A stretch of DNA of 24,915 bases from Stramenopiles sp. TOSAG23-3 (lineage: Eukaryota > Sar), in contig LT642214.1 of assembly GCA_900128585.1 (NCBI GenBank), positions 7,693 through 32,607 on the forward strand, read 5' to 3'. The position numbers and the translations under genes are program-made. The notes under the pieces are model-generated. The model made no database searches. It was not told where the DNA came from and saw only the letters and a program-made list of their open reading frames with translations. This document shows positions 15,641-24,005 of this stretch, in pieces; positions within the stretch are counted from its first letter, which is position 1, and the number at the start of each line of letters is the position of its first letter.

Positions 15641-16690
15641 TTATTTTTTCTGTGTTTTTTTTGTTGGTAGTCCTTTTCTTTTTGATCTTTTTCTTCTTCT
15701 TGGTGGGGATGAATCATAATAATAAGCAGTGGTTGCGCTGCTATCTTCCTGTTCTTGTTCCGTCCATCCTGAATCGACTTCGGAATAATCGGCTTCACCA
15801 CTTTCTTCCCCTAAGAAGAGAGCAGCATCAGCATCGGATACAATTGCTTTGTTAGCCTTCACAGCATTAGCAATTAATTTTTCGTTTAGTAGTTTCTCGC
15901 TGCTGTGACCGTATTGATGCAAACTTTTTGTGGAAATCGTCGAGGAGGTTGTAGCGGATCCTTCATGCTCCATTCGTTTGCCACTCTTGGTTCGGTTCTG
16001 CAGTTTCTTTTCAGCGTTCTTCGGTTTCTTTCCTTTGATTTTCTTCTTCAACTTTGATTTCGCTTCAATTCGTGCTGCGACAGCCCATATATCTTCGTCA
16101 TAGGGCCGGAGCAGAGTGTTGATAAATCGCTTCCAGCCGTGCAGGGAAGTTTCACCTTGGCGTTTGCAGAGTTTGGCAATGTTTTGCAGGCACACGCAAG
16201 CTTTTTTAGCTTTTTTAGCTTTGTTCTTCGAGCGACCGTACGATATTGCCACGGGAATCACCAGGAAGCTTCCCATAACGAAAACGAGGACCCAATTTGA
16301 AAGAGTGTCTGACATGATAGGCTGTGACCCAAACACCTTTCCCCCGCCGTGCGCTCCCCAGGCTTCTTCGAACGAGGAAAATCCGCCAAAATCGTCCCAT
16401 TCCTCTCCATTGATATCGTCCGGGCCCATGTCTCCCATGGCGTTTGGTCCACCCATGTCATACCGCCGTCTCTTCTTGACGTCGGATAATATTTCGTAGG
16501 CGTTCGCCAGTTCAACGAACTTTTCCTCCATTTCTTTTTTTTTGCTTCCCTTGTGCTTATCTGGATGAAACTCTCGCGCCAATTTGCGAAAACTTTTCTT
16601 TATGTTTTCCTGGGTCGCCCGTGGAGTTAAGTCCAATATTTGGTATAGGTTTCGCTTTGGCTTCACCTTTGGTCTAGGCGGCTCTGGCAT
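15641..16690 (-). CDS. J-domain (DnaJ/Hsp40) membrane co-chaperone
   Basis: 349 residues from ATG 16690. The J domain is at about 14-80 with NLYQILDLTPRATQENIKKS, the HPD motif at 42-44 (EFHPDKHKG) and ANAYEILSDVKKRRRYDMGG. A Gly/Phe-rich segment (GGFSSFEEAWGAHGGG) follows, then one transmembrane helix (about 131-151, SNWVLVFVMGSFLVIPVAIS) and a basic, Lys-rich tail. It stimulates an Hsp70 ATPase, probably at the ER or another endomembrane. Type and position of the TM do not match any one DNAJ subclass I can name. It lies 181 bp upstream of, and in the same direction as, the Lys-rich membrane protein gene. The start is 31 bases from an assembly gap, so the upstream region is incomplete. Confidence 0.88.
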   Translation of the reverse strand: MPEPPRPKVKPKRNLYQILDLTPRATQENIKKSFRKLAREFHPDKHKGSKKKEMEEKFVELANAYEILSDVKKRRRYDMGGPNAMGDMGPDDINGEEWDDFGGFSSFEEAWGAHGGGKVFGSQPIMSDTLSNWVLVFVMGSFLVIPVAISYGRSKNKAKKAKKACVCLQNIAKLCKRQGETSLHGWKRFINTLLRPYDEDIWAVAARIEAKSKLKKKIKGKKPKNAEKKLQNRTKSGKRMEHEGSATTSSTISTKSLHQYGHSSEKLLNEKLIANAVKANKAIVSDADAALFLGEESGEADYSEVDSGWTEQEQEDSSATTAYYYDSSPPRRRKRSKRKGLPTKKTQKK

Positions 16691-16721
16691 ACCTTCCTGT
16701 CTCCCGTTTCCATACTTTTTT

Positions 16722-16725
16722 NNNN
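16722..16725. other. Assembly gap (four N)
   Basis: NNNN flanked by T-rich sequence. To its left is the 5' end of the J-domain gene (-). To its right an ABCC gene (+) begins in mid-protein. The true gap size is unknown and must hold the missing transporter 5' half, the promoters of both genes, or both. Confidence 0.97.
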
Positions 16726-16727
16726 AC

Positions 16728-19610
16728 TTTTTTGTTGCATCAAGGCGAATAACGAAGTTTTTGCACCAGACGGAAGTGAAAGGGTTGAATATTCTTCCCC
16801 TGCTGACCACCGACGGTAAAAGCACCGCAAAGGTCTCTGTTGAAGGCAACGCGTCCTATTCGTACACCAGAAAGGTAGCGGACACAGGAGAGAACGAGGA
16901 CAAGGACGCCAAAAACGATATCGAAAGCAAGCAGTTTAAGTTGAAAAATATCAACATGTCCTTGAGTTCCGGCCAGCTGTGCATGGTATGTGGAAAAGTT
17001 GGATCTGGAAAGAGCTCCCTGGTATCTGCAATACTGGGAGAGATGCATTCTCAGACCGATAGCGTAATAGAAATGCATGGCTCTGTGGCGTACGTACCGC
17101 AATCGCCATGGATCCTGAACAAATCCGTGCGCCAAAACGTAGTGTTGCAGGCGGACCAAGCTGCCTCGGTCAACGAGGCGAGGTATCAGGATTCGCTGGT
17201 CGCAACGGAGCTGATCAATGATCTTCATATTCTGCCAGCTGGGGATCAGACTGAAATAGGCGAAAAAGGCATAAACATTTCTGGTGGTCAGAAGCAACGG
17301 GTAGCACTTGCTCGAGCAGTCTACGCGGACCGAGACATATACATCCTGGACGACCCGTTGTCTGCATTGGACGTCCACGTGGGGCAGAATGTGTTCGACC
17401 ATCTTATAAAAGACAGATTGCGCGAAAAACTTGTGATTCTTGTTACTCACAACCTGCTGCTATTGCCAGACGCGGACCACATCCTTTACTTGGAAAACGG
17501 TGATCTGGTGGGAAGCGGAAAATACGACGACTTGCTTGAAAACAGCCAGTCCTTTCGCACATTGATATCGTCAATGGAGGACAAACATGTTGGGGAAAAC
17601 GTGGAAGCCGTTAAAGACGCAGACCGCTCCCCTCTTTCCCCCAGCACCATCAAGGTGAAAGAAACCGAGACATCGTCTGTCTCCAGAAAAACAGGGAAGG
17701 GGCATAGCCCCTCCCTCGCTTCCAAAATTCCGTTGCACGAAACGACAGAGGAAGAGAGAAAAGCTGGCGCAAAGATGATAAGAGCAGAACAGCGCTCGAA
17801 AGGTTCTTTGAAGCTGAGCACTGTAGCGGCGTACTTTGGTAGCTTTTATCGAGGAATTTCTGCCTCGTTTGCGGTCGTAATTATTGTATTCTTGATGAGC
17901 TTAGCGGAAAGTTGCAACATGCTTACCAGTTGGTGGTTGAGCCATTGGTCGACGTCTGTGGAGCTCGCAATTAGTGGGTACCAAGACCACGCTTTTTATA
18001 TTGGCATATATGGCTGTTTTGTTCTAGGTGCTTTGATTCTATACTTCATATCTCAGATTGTTACGAGCGAGGGGGCTGTCGCGGCTGCAACGCGGTTGCA
18101 CGACAGGATGCTGCATGCTCTGCTCGCTGCGCCCATGAGGTTTTTTGAGACTACCCCAACGGGCCGCACACTCTCCCGCTGCTCGAAGGATGTCGACGAA
18201 GCGGATACGTTGCTGCGAGTAGCATTCTCAAGCATGTTTACTTGCTTCATAGAATCATCGGCAACACTTGTGTTGGTCACTGTGCTCACGAATGGCTGGT
18301 TGGCAGTTGTTTTGCTACCGATTGGGTTTCTTTACTTTTATATTTTGAATTATTACAGGAAAACAAGCAGGGAGTTAAAGCGGTTGGACAGTGTCAGCAA
18401 GAGCCCTGTCTTTTCGCATTTTGCAGAGACTTTGAATGGATTGACATCGGTTCGTGCATTTCAAATGGAGGAACCCTTTGGAAAGAAAAATTTAGACATT
18501 ATTGATGTCAACCATCGCGCATACTTTTTGTCTAATGTGGCCAACAGATGGTTGTCTATAAGGCTTGAACTTATCGGGGGCACTTTAACGCTGCTGACAG
18601 GCGTTATTTTAGTTTTTATCAGTTCTCCGACTACCGCTGCTTTAGCGGGACTGGCTTTGGTCTATATTACCAAAATGCTCAACACCTTAAACTGGGGCGT
18701 TCGTCAAGTCAGTGAGACAGAAGTCCGTTTCAACGCAGTGGAGCGATTGTTGGAGTACCAGGGCGACGATTTCCCAACAGAAGCACCTTCGGAAATGCTG
18801 AGCGATTCAGCGTTGGTTGGTGGGACAAAAGGATCTGCTGAAGGAAAGAGCTGGCCACTACATGGAGAGATAAAACTGATCAACTATTCCATGCGATACC
18901 GTGAAAAGCTCCCGTTGGTGCTCCGGAATTTGAACGCGACTGTTCCTGCTGGATCACGCGTGGGAATCTGTGGTAGAACTGGGAGTGGAAAGTCTAGTCT
19001 GTTTTCGGCAATTTTTCGACTTGTTGAGCCTGCAGAAGGCTCGATTGAGATTGATGGTCAAGACATAACAAGCCTAGGTTTAAAGACTTTGCGGTCAAAA
19101 ATTGCTATTATCCCGCAGGACCCTGTTCTGTTTGTTGGGAATGTGCGCGACAACTTGGACCCTTTTGGAACTTACTCAGATGCAGAAATCTGGGAGGTTC
19201 TTCGTTTGTGCAACATGTTTGACGTGCTGCAGCGCCGGGGCGTTGGTGAGTCAAGCACAGAAGTGAAGTTGATGGCACCGGTCAGTGAGGGCGGAAGCAA
19301 CTTTTCTCAAGGGGAAAGGCAGTTGATGTGCATTGCTCGGGCCCTGCTCCGGAAACCCAAAGTGCTTCTCTTGGACGAGGCAACTGCTTCAATTGATATG
19401 GACACAGACAATATTGTTCAAGAAATGATTCGGAAGATATTTTGCGACTGTACCACCTTGACAATTGCTCACAGAATCAACACTATTGCTGATTCCGATT
19501 TAATCATGGTTTTGGATAATGGCACCATTCAGGAGTTTGACACTCCTGCAAAGCTCTTGGAGGCACAAGGATTGTATTATGAGATGCTGCACAGTTCAGG
19601 GGAGAAGTGA
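16728..19610 (+). CDS. ABCC (MRP-type) ABC transporter, 5' part missing at an assembly gap
   Basis: The reading frame emerges from the gap at 16728 with RRITKFL, the segment that normally joins TMD1 to NBD1 in ABCC proteins, so TMD1 and any TMD0 are absent. About 960 residues remain. NBD1 has Walker A GKVGSGKSS (near 16993), signature ISGGQKQR (17277), Walker B IYILDDP and an intact H-loop LVTHNLLL. An R/linker region rich in Ser/Lys follows (about 17580-17780). TMD2 spans about 17840-18740. NBD2 has Walker A GRTGSGKSS (18970), signature FSQGERQ (19303), Walker B LLLDEAT and H-loop IAHRINTI. The stop is TGA 19608-19610. All catalytic motifs are intact, which argues against a decayed pseudogene. 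It differs from the first transporter in lacking any GNAT tail. Confidence 0.9.
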   Translation, partial: FFVASRRITKFLHQTEVKGLNILPLLTTDGKSTAKVSVEGNASYSYTRKVADTGENEDKDAKNDIESKQFKLKNINMSLSSGQLCMVCGKVGSGKSSLVSAILGEMHSQTDSVIEMHGSVAYVPQSPWILNKSVRQNVVLQADQAASVNEARYQDSLVATELINDLHILPAGDQTEIGEKGINISGGQKQRVALARAVYADRDIYILDDPLSALDVHVGQNVFDHLIKDRLREKLVILVTHNLLLLPDADHILYLENGDLVGSGKYDDLLENSQSFRTLISSMEDKHVGENVEAVKDADRSPLSPSTIKVKETETSSVSRKTGKGHSPSLASKIPLHETTEEERKAGAKMIRAEQRSKGSLKLSTVAAYFGSFYRGISASFAVVIIVFLMSLAESCNMLTSWWLSHWSTSVELAISGYQDHAFYIGIYGCFVLGALILYFISQIVTSEGAVAAATRLHDRMLHALLAAPMRFFETTPTGRTLSRCSKDVDEADTLLRVAFSSMFTCFIESSATLVLVTVLTNGWLAVVLLPIGFLYFYILNYYRKTSRELKRLDSVSKSPVFSHFAETLNGLTSVRAFQMEEPFGKKNLDIIDVNHRAYFLSNVANRWLSIRLELIGGTLTLLTGVILVFISSPTTAALAGLALVYITKMLNTLNWGVRQVSETEVRFNAVERLLEYQGDDFPTEAPSEMLSDSALVGGTKGSAEGKSWPLHGEIKLINYSMRYREKLPLVLRNLNATVPAGSRVGICGRTGSGKSSLFSAIFRLVEPAEGSIEIDGQDITSLGLKTLRSKIAIIPQDPVLFVGNVRDNLDPFGTYSDAEIWEVLRLCNMFDVLQRRGVGESSTEVKLMAPVSEGGSNFSQGERQLMCIARALLRKPKVLLLDEATASIDMDTDNIVQEMIRKIFCDCTTLTIAHRINTIADSDLIMVLDNGTIQEFDTPAKLLEAQGLYYEMLHSSGEK

Positions 19611-19644
19611 TTTTTTGAAAACAAATTTATCTCTGCTCCTGTGA

Positions 19645-19784
19645 TTTTACTCTAATCAATATACTCTTGCCACTTACTCTAGACTATCATCTGATGCACT
19701 CCATGCATGATCCGAATCGGTGTTTGGATTGGCAAAGCTGTCAAATGACCCGTAGTCAACTTCCTCACCCGATGTCTCACTCAT
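19645..19784 (-). repeat. Dispersed repeat family, copy C
   Basis: On the minus strand the acidic-peptide segment is followed by ATGATAGTCTAGAGTAAGTG and GGCAAGAGTATATTGATTA. This closely parallels the arm at 7255-7303 read in the same sense. Confidence 0.65.
19674..19784 (-). CDS. Small acidic ORF, paralogue of the one at 6982-7092
   Basis: 36 residues from ATG 19784 to TAA 19674-19676: SETSGEEVDYGSFD, then ANPNTDSD, then SDDSLE. It matches the acidic peptide downstream of the first ABCC gene over the core and the TDSD motif. The frame stays open for about 30 codons upstream of the ATG without another ATG, so it could be an internal part of a longer lost protein. Function unknown. Confidence 0.4.
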   Translation of the reverse strand: MSETSGEEVDYGSFDSFANPNTDSDHAWSASDDSLE

Positions 19785-19860
19785 ATAAAGATAACTCAAA
19801 CCTTGTGCAATTTTCCAAGCAGCCGCAAACAAATTATAAGAAAAAATAAACTTTTTAACA

Positions 19861-19946
19861 CATTTACGAGTAGCATTTTATATATCACACATGTGAGTAT
19901 CATCAAAAACAAGAAAATTGGCTGTTATTTCAAGTAGTTAAAATTA
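19861..19946 (+). repeat. Dispersed repeat family, degenerate copy D
   Basis: CATTTACGAGT at 19861-19871 and ACAAGAAAATTGGCTGTTAT at 19909-19928 match copy A (6991-7001 and 7120-7139) in the same orientation. Most of the peptide segment is deleted in between. Copies C and D are inverted to each other, as in the first locus. Confidence 0.65.
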
Positions 19947-20113
19947 ATGTGCTGCGAACTGAAATCTAGATTTAGACTTTCTAGGTTTACATACATACAC
20001 CTTGTAAATTAATTTCCCTGGGTCTGTAAAAAATAAATTCCCCTGCTGACAAAAAGTCATTCTAAGACTGATTAGTCTTCCCATCTTTGTTTCTTTCCCT
20101 CCTTTTTCCACCA

Positions 20114-20242
20114 TTATTGACGTTCGTCTTCAATATTCCAAGCAAAGCCGGGAAGGGTAAGGGGATAATCACCAACATCTTCTATTGGACTGAAATCTAC
20201 CCGTTCATCCTCTGATGAAGGTAATTGGCTTAAGTCTCGAAA
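20114..20242 (-). pseudogene. Open-frame remnant downstream of HisRS
   Basis: A 42-codon stretch bounded by TAA on both sides, with no ATG. The product is composition-balanced and acidic (SSEDERVDFSPIED, then YPLTLPGFAW), unlike the surrounding AT-rich DNA. The SSEDERVDF part loosely recalls the SETSGEEVDY core of the dispersed-repeat peptides. It may be a fragment of the same lost protein, a terminal exon, or HisRS 3'UTR by chance. Confidence 0.3.
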
Positions 20243-20252
20243 TTAAAACCCT

Positions 20253-23177
20253 TTAGCTAATTTTCGGCCGAAAGAATCGCCCATCTTTGCTAAGCTCAAG
20301 ATTGCTGCTGCTTAGTGAACCTTCGCCAATACTTAATTTTTCGACGCCTTCTTCAAGTTTTCCCAATTGTCCAGCATTGGTATTGCTGGTGCCAGATATT
20401 TTTCCTGCCAAGTATGCAGGAAGTTCATCTAACGCTACCTCTTTGCTTTCTCTCGCTTTCATGTCTTTCACCTGGCAAACGCCTTTCTGGATTTCGTTTT
20501 CTCCCAAAATAACCATCCACGGGATGTCTTTTTCCAGGGCCATGGTCAATTGGCGTTTGAAAGCAATGTCTACCTTGTAAACGAACTTCGCTGATAATCC
20601 AACCCGCCACAAAGACGAGCAGAGCTTCATTCGCTCTTTAATAAACGAGCCACCCGTACTAGCGACTAGAACGTCTACAGGCTTCGCTCCAAAGTTGTTG
20701 TTCAATTTCGCTTTCCTTTCCATTATAGCAAAAACCCGTTCAATGCCAATACTGACACCAACGCACGGGGTGCTCTTGCCAGAAAACATGCCAACAAGGT
20801 TGTCGTAGCGTCCACCGGCCGCTATGGAACCGACGCGTTCGCCCTTTTCTGTGATGACAGCTTCGTAAATCAAGCCAGTGTAGTAATCAAGTCCTCGCGC
20901 CAAGCTTAGGTCAAACGAAATGTTGTCCAACACACCCATGACTTCCATGTATTCAAACAGTAGCTTCAAATCCCCCATAGCCTTTGCAGCGCGCGGGTGG
21001 GTGGCAAACTCGGTCCACTCCGTTTCCATTAGTTTCTTGTGCAGCGCCAGCGGGGAAGCGTGGGTCCGAACGTCGCTGTCCTCTTTCACATAACGACCGA
21101 TTCGATCAGCAACAACCGGGTCTAGCCCTTTCACTTCGATCATTTCGCACCGAACTGCTGACCATGGTTCTTTGTCCAACTTGTCGATGGCAGAGCAGAT
21201 GGGGCGAAATTTCTGCTCTGGAACGCCACAAATATCGAGCATTGCGTCCAGGAGAACACGGTGATTTAACTTGATTGCAAAATCGCCAATAGGCAACGCG
21301 CGCAAAATTTCAATCGCTACAGACAAAACCTCCGTTTCTGGGATCATCGGGTCGTACTCCCCGGCAACATCGTAGTCGCACTGGTAAAATTCTCGAAAGC
21401 GGCCTTTGGCCGCATTGGGAGTATCGCGACGGTAGACTTTTCCAATGTGAAAGCGTTTGATGTTTCCTACCGAGTGTGACGCCAAGAACCTGGCAAATGG
21501 GACGGTCAAATCGTACCTTAGCGCAAGCAATTCTCCTCCTTGGTCGGCAAGTTCGTATATCAGCTTGGAATCTTCGCCGTACTTTCCAGTCAACGTCTCT
21601 TTCAGCTCAAACACGGGTGTATCGATCTCTACCGCACCATGATTACGAAAAACTCCACGAATGACCTCAAACGCTTCTTGGCGAACTGCCATTTGCTGAG
21701 GCTCAAAATCTCGCGCCCCCTTCACGACCTTGGGCACGCGCATGACTCCTCCACTTCCGATCCGGTCCAACAATTCACGCAGAAGCCCCGCGGTGCTCAG
21801 GCCATCTTTGCTGGGGTCGATGTACTGACCGACGTCCGACCCGCCCGCCAGCAGTTTCATGAACCATGATGTCCCGGCACCCAACGATAGGCCAGACGAG
21901 TTTTTCTTTCCTCCCCCTTTCTTGGCGGCCTTGGCGGCTTTCTTGGCGGCCTTGGCGGCCCTTTTGGCAGCAGCCTTCTCGTTCTCGACAGGGTTGCCAC
22001 CTTTCGCAGCGTTGGCAGCCTCCATTTTTTTCTTGTATTCTTCTGCTTTCAAGCGAGCTTTCTCTTCCTTTGCCTTGTTGATCGCTTCCTTCTCGGCCCG
22101 TCGAGTTTCCAAGATAGTCGTGCTCTTTCGCAGCTCGGCAGTCAAAGTGCTTATTAACTTTGAGGCGCTCGCGTCGCCTGCAGACGGTGCCTGAGGGATG
22201 GCCTCGGCGGAAGCCAATAGACCTAGGCGGTCTTGCGACGCCTTGAAAAGCTTTGCAACGTACAAGCTAAGGGACTGGAGGGCAACCTCGACTGCGGTGC
22301 CGTCGAACGAAGCGCGCATTCCGAGCGCAGGCGCACCGTTCAGTTCTGTCTTAAAGGAACGAGCGATGCTAGGTAAGCTCCACCGGGCGGGACCATGCTG
22401 CTGAGGGGTTAGCTCTGCCGCGTTCAACGATCGTTTCTTTGGGGCCTTCTTTCCCTCTGCCTTTAAATTCTTTGAATCTTTCAGAAAGATGCGAAGGTTT
22501 GACGCGGACTCCACCACGCCCCTATGCGGACGGCACACGTAGTCTGCCTCGTTAAAGGCTGAAACAGGGGTTTGCAACGCCTCGCACGAGAGAGCAGCAA
22601 CAGCATCCGCAATGTCCATCACAGATATCACCGTGTGTATCTCCAAGGCGGCCACCGCGGCCATAGCGATCACATCGCGTGAGAAAGCAAAGAGCTCAAT
22701 GGGGGTTAGCTCTCCGATCGGGGCCAGCTTGCTGTCAGAGCTTCCCGAGTACGTCTCGCCTTCTCCAGTTTCCAAAAACTTTACGAGCGCCGGCGTGTAC
22801 ACCATTTCCGCCGCGTTCTTGGTCCGTGGCAATTGGGGGATTACGTCGCTGTTGAGCATCTCTGCCAGCATGTTCGCAACTTCTGGGCGCACGTCCGAGC
22901 GGCAGGCCATAAACCATACCAAGTGGAAGCAGACGGTTGCGCGCGCCTCCGCTTTTGTATAGAACAAAGAGGAGGGCGCCGCTTCTGCTTTAACGTCAAA
23001 GTGTGGCTCTGGGGCTTTTTGCTTCTTGGCCATGCCCGCAGATTTTTTCATTTGCTCGATAACAGGAGTATCAAGTTGAACGTTCGCGCGATAGTGCGAA
23101 ACTTTAAACAGCTCTTCCAGGGTTACATTTCTATTCCCCACAAGGACGCTTTCCTTTGACGTGGCTGTCGTGGACAT
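20253..23177 (-). CDS. Histidyl-tRNA synthetase, cytosolic type, with N-terminal lyase-like extension
   Basis: Charges tRNA-His with histidine. 974 residues from ATG 23177, about twice the length of bacterial HisRS. The first 345 residues resemble the helical fold of histidine/phenylalanine ammonia-lyases, a fusion known from plant cytosolic HisRS. A charged coiled-coil (about 349-386) and a Lys/Ala-rich linker (about 396-426, repeated AAKKAAK) follow. The class II catalytic core (about 445-815) has LRYDLTVPFARF (near 551), RRDTPNAAKGRFREFYQCD (motif 2), the HisRS signature ARGLDYYTG (near 760) and AAGGRYDNLV (near 790). The anticodon-binding domain begins at VDVLVAST (about 832). A tail of about 45 residues extends beyond it. 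No organelle presequence is obvious. GC content is higher than in neighbouring genes. Confidence 0.95.
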   Translation of the reverse strand: MSTTATSKESVLVGNRNVTLEELFKVSHYRANVQLDTPVIEQMKKSAGMAKKQKAPEPHFDVKAEAAPSSLFYTKAEARATVCFHLVWFMACRSDVRPEVANMLAEMLNSDVIPQLPRTKNAAEMVYTPALVKFLETGEGETYSGSSDSKLAPIGELTPIELFAFSRDVIAMAAVAALEIHTVISVMDIADAVAALSCEALQTPVSAFNEADYVCRPHRGVVESASNLRIFLKDSKNLKAEGKKAPKKRSLNAAELTPQQHGPARWSLPSIARSFKTELNGAPALGMRASFDGTAVEVALQSLSLYVAKLFKASQDRLGLLASAEAIPQAPSAGDASASKLISTLTAELRKSTTILETRRAEKEAINKAKEEKARLKAEEYKKKMEAANAAKGGNPVENEKAAAKRAAKAAKKAAKAAKKGGGKKNSSGLSLGAGTSWFMKLLAGGSDVGQYIDPSKDGLSTAGLLRELLDRIGSGGVMRVPKVVKGARDFEPQQMAVRQEAFEVIRGVFRNHGAVEIDTPVFELKETLTGKYGEDSKLIYELADQGGELLALRYDLTVPFARFLASHSVGNIKRFHIGKVYRRDTPNAAKGRFREFYQCDYDVAGEYDPMIPETEVLSVAIEILRALPIGDFAIKLNHRVLLDAMLDICGVPEQKFRPICSAIDKLDKEPWSAVRCEMIEVKGLDPVVADRIGRYVKEDSDVRTHASPLALHKKLMETEWTEFATHPRAAKAMGDLKLLFEYMEVMGVLDNISFDLSLARGLDYYTGLIYEAVITEKGERVGSIAAGGRYDNLVGMFSGKSTPCVGVSIGIERVFAIMERKAKLNNNFGAKPVDVLVASTGGSFIKERMKLCSSLWRVGLSAKFVYKVDIAFKRQLTMALEKDIPWMVILGENEIQKGVCQVKDMKARESKEVALDELPAYLAGKISGTSNTNAGQLGKLEEGVEKLSIGEGSLSSSNLELSKDGRFFRPKIS

Positions 23178-24005
23178 GATAATAGAAGTTGAGATACAGT
23201 AGTATTTTTAATAATACAGAACTAATAATCCGCAAAAGTACAATTTTTTTGAGAAGAAAACAACGGCGTATTTTTTCCTTCACTATCTGCGAATTTCAAC
23301 ATAATACATTGATTGTTTTTTGTTCATCCTTTTAAAACTATTTTTTATTTCGTGTCTATTTCTGTCTTCTCTGGCGACACGACGATATGTGGGGTGTAAA
23401 AGAGAGGAAGTACGAGGATATAATAATAATAATGAATAATAAAAAATAAAAAATTTATTTATAATATTTATATTGTTTCTTCTTCTTTCCGGATGATAAA
23501 TATCCGACTTTACTTTTTCTTCTTCGGTGCTCCATTCAATCCATTCAATCTTCAGTAAATAGACGACTTCGTACGTACGTATTATTAATATATTATTAAT
23601 AGGTAAAAAGGAGGAACTATTATTAGCTAATTAATATATAAAAAATCTTCTTCTAAATAATTATTTATTTATTCTTCTTTTTTTTTAAATTTTTTATTTT
23701 TATTTTTTTATTATTTTTTGACAAAAAATAAATTTATTATCATCCAATATATCATACGTAGACAGACTAGTTGAATCTTGAATTGATATTTAGTCTAATA
23801 ATTTATACTGTAGTCGTCTAATAATAAGCGATTCTGACCGTTGTAATAATTATTTTAATTTTATTTTATGGTCTTAGTTGCCTCCGCTGGCAGTTTTCAA
23901 TTTAGTGACTGTTAAACGTCTACTTCTAGTTTTCGGTTCAGTTCAACTGGTTGAAATTGACAGTATTCTTCGCAAGAACGACGGTGCCAATTTTCGAAAA
24001 CTCTC
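23178..24005. other. AT-rich divergent intergenic region
   Basis: About 830 bp, extremely AT-rich, between the starts of HisRS (-) and the dioxygenase gene (+). It contains TAGACGACTT at 23560-23569, the palindromic TACGTACGTA at 23571-23580, long ATT/TAT runs, and TAGTCGTCTA at 23811-23820. No gene seen. Confidence 0.6.
23811..23820 (+). promoter_or_regulatory. TAGTCGTCTA motif upstream of the dioxygenase gene
   Basis: Perfect copy 185 bp before ATG 24006, in opposite orientation (relative to the gene) to the other two perfect copies. Confidence 0.4.

Larger units (their letters stand above)
19611..20252. other. Spacer between convergent genes with repeat remnants
   Basis: Holds copies C and D of the dispersed repeat family, an AAGACT-GATT-AGTCTT hairpin at 20064-20079, and a 42-codon ATG-less open frame at 20114-20242 (-). 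It separates the 3' ends of the second ABCC gene and HisRS. Confidence 0.6.

Noticed and set aside
15460-15801. 114-residue extension of the Lys-rich membrane protein with a poly-Cys run
   Set aside because: It starts inside the J-domain gene in another frame at a non-ATG codon, and the Cys run comes from a GCA/ACA microsatellite. Only the last part might be a spliced exon.
16584-16727. Upstream extension of the second ABCC frame across the N gap
   Set aside because: It runs antisense through the J-domain coding sequence and unknown bases; the open frame left of the gap is coincidental.
16691-16849. Upstream extension of the J-domain protein across the gap
   Set aside because: It would be antisense to genuine ABCC sequence. 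ATG 16690 directly precedes the proline-rich leader and J domain.
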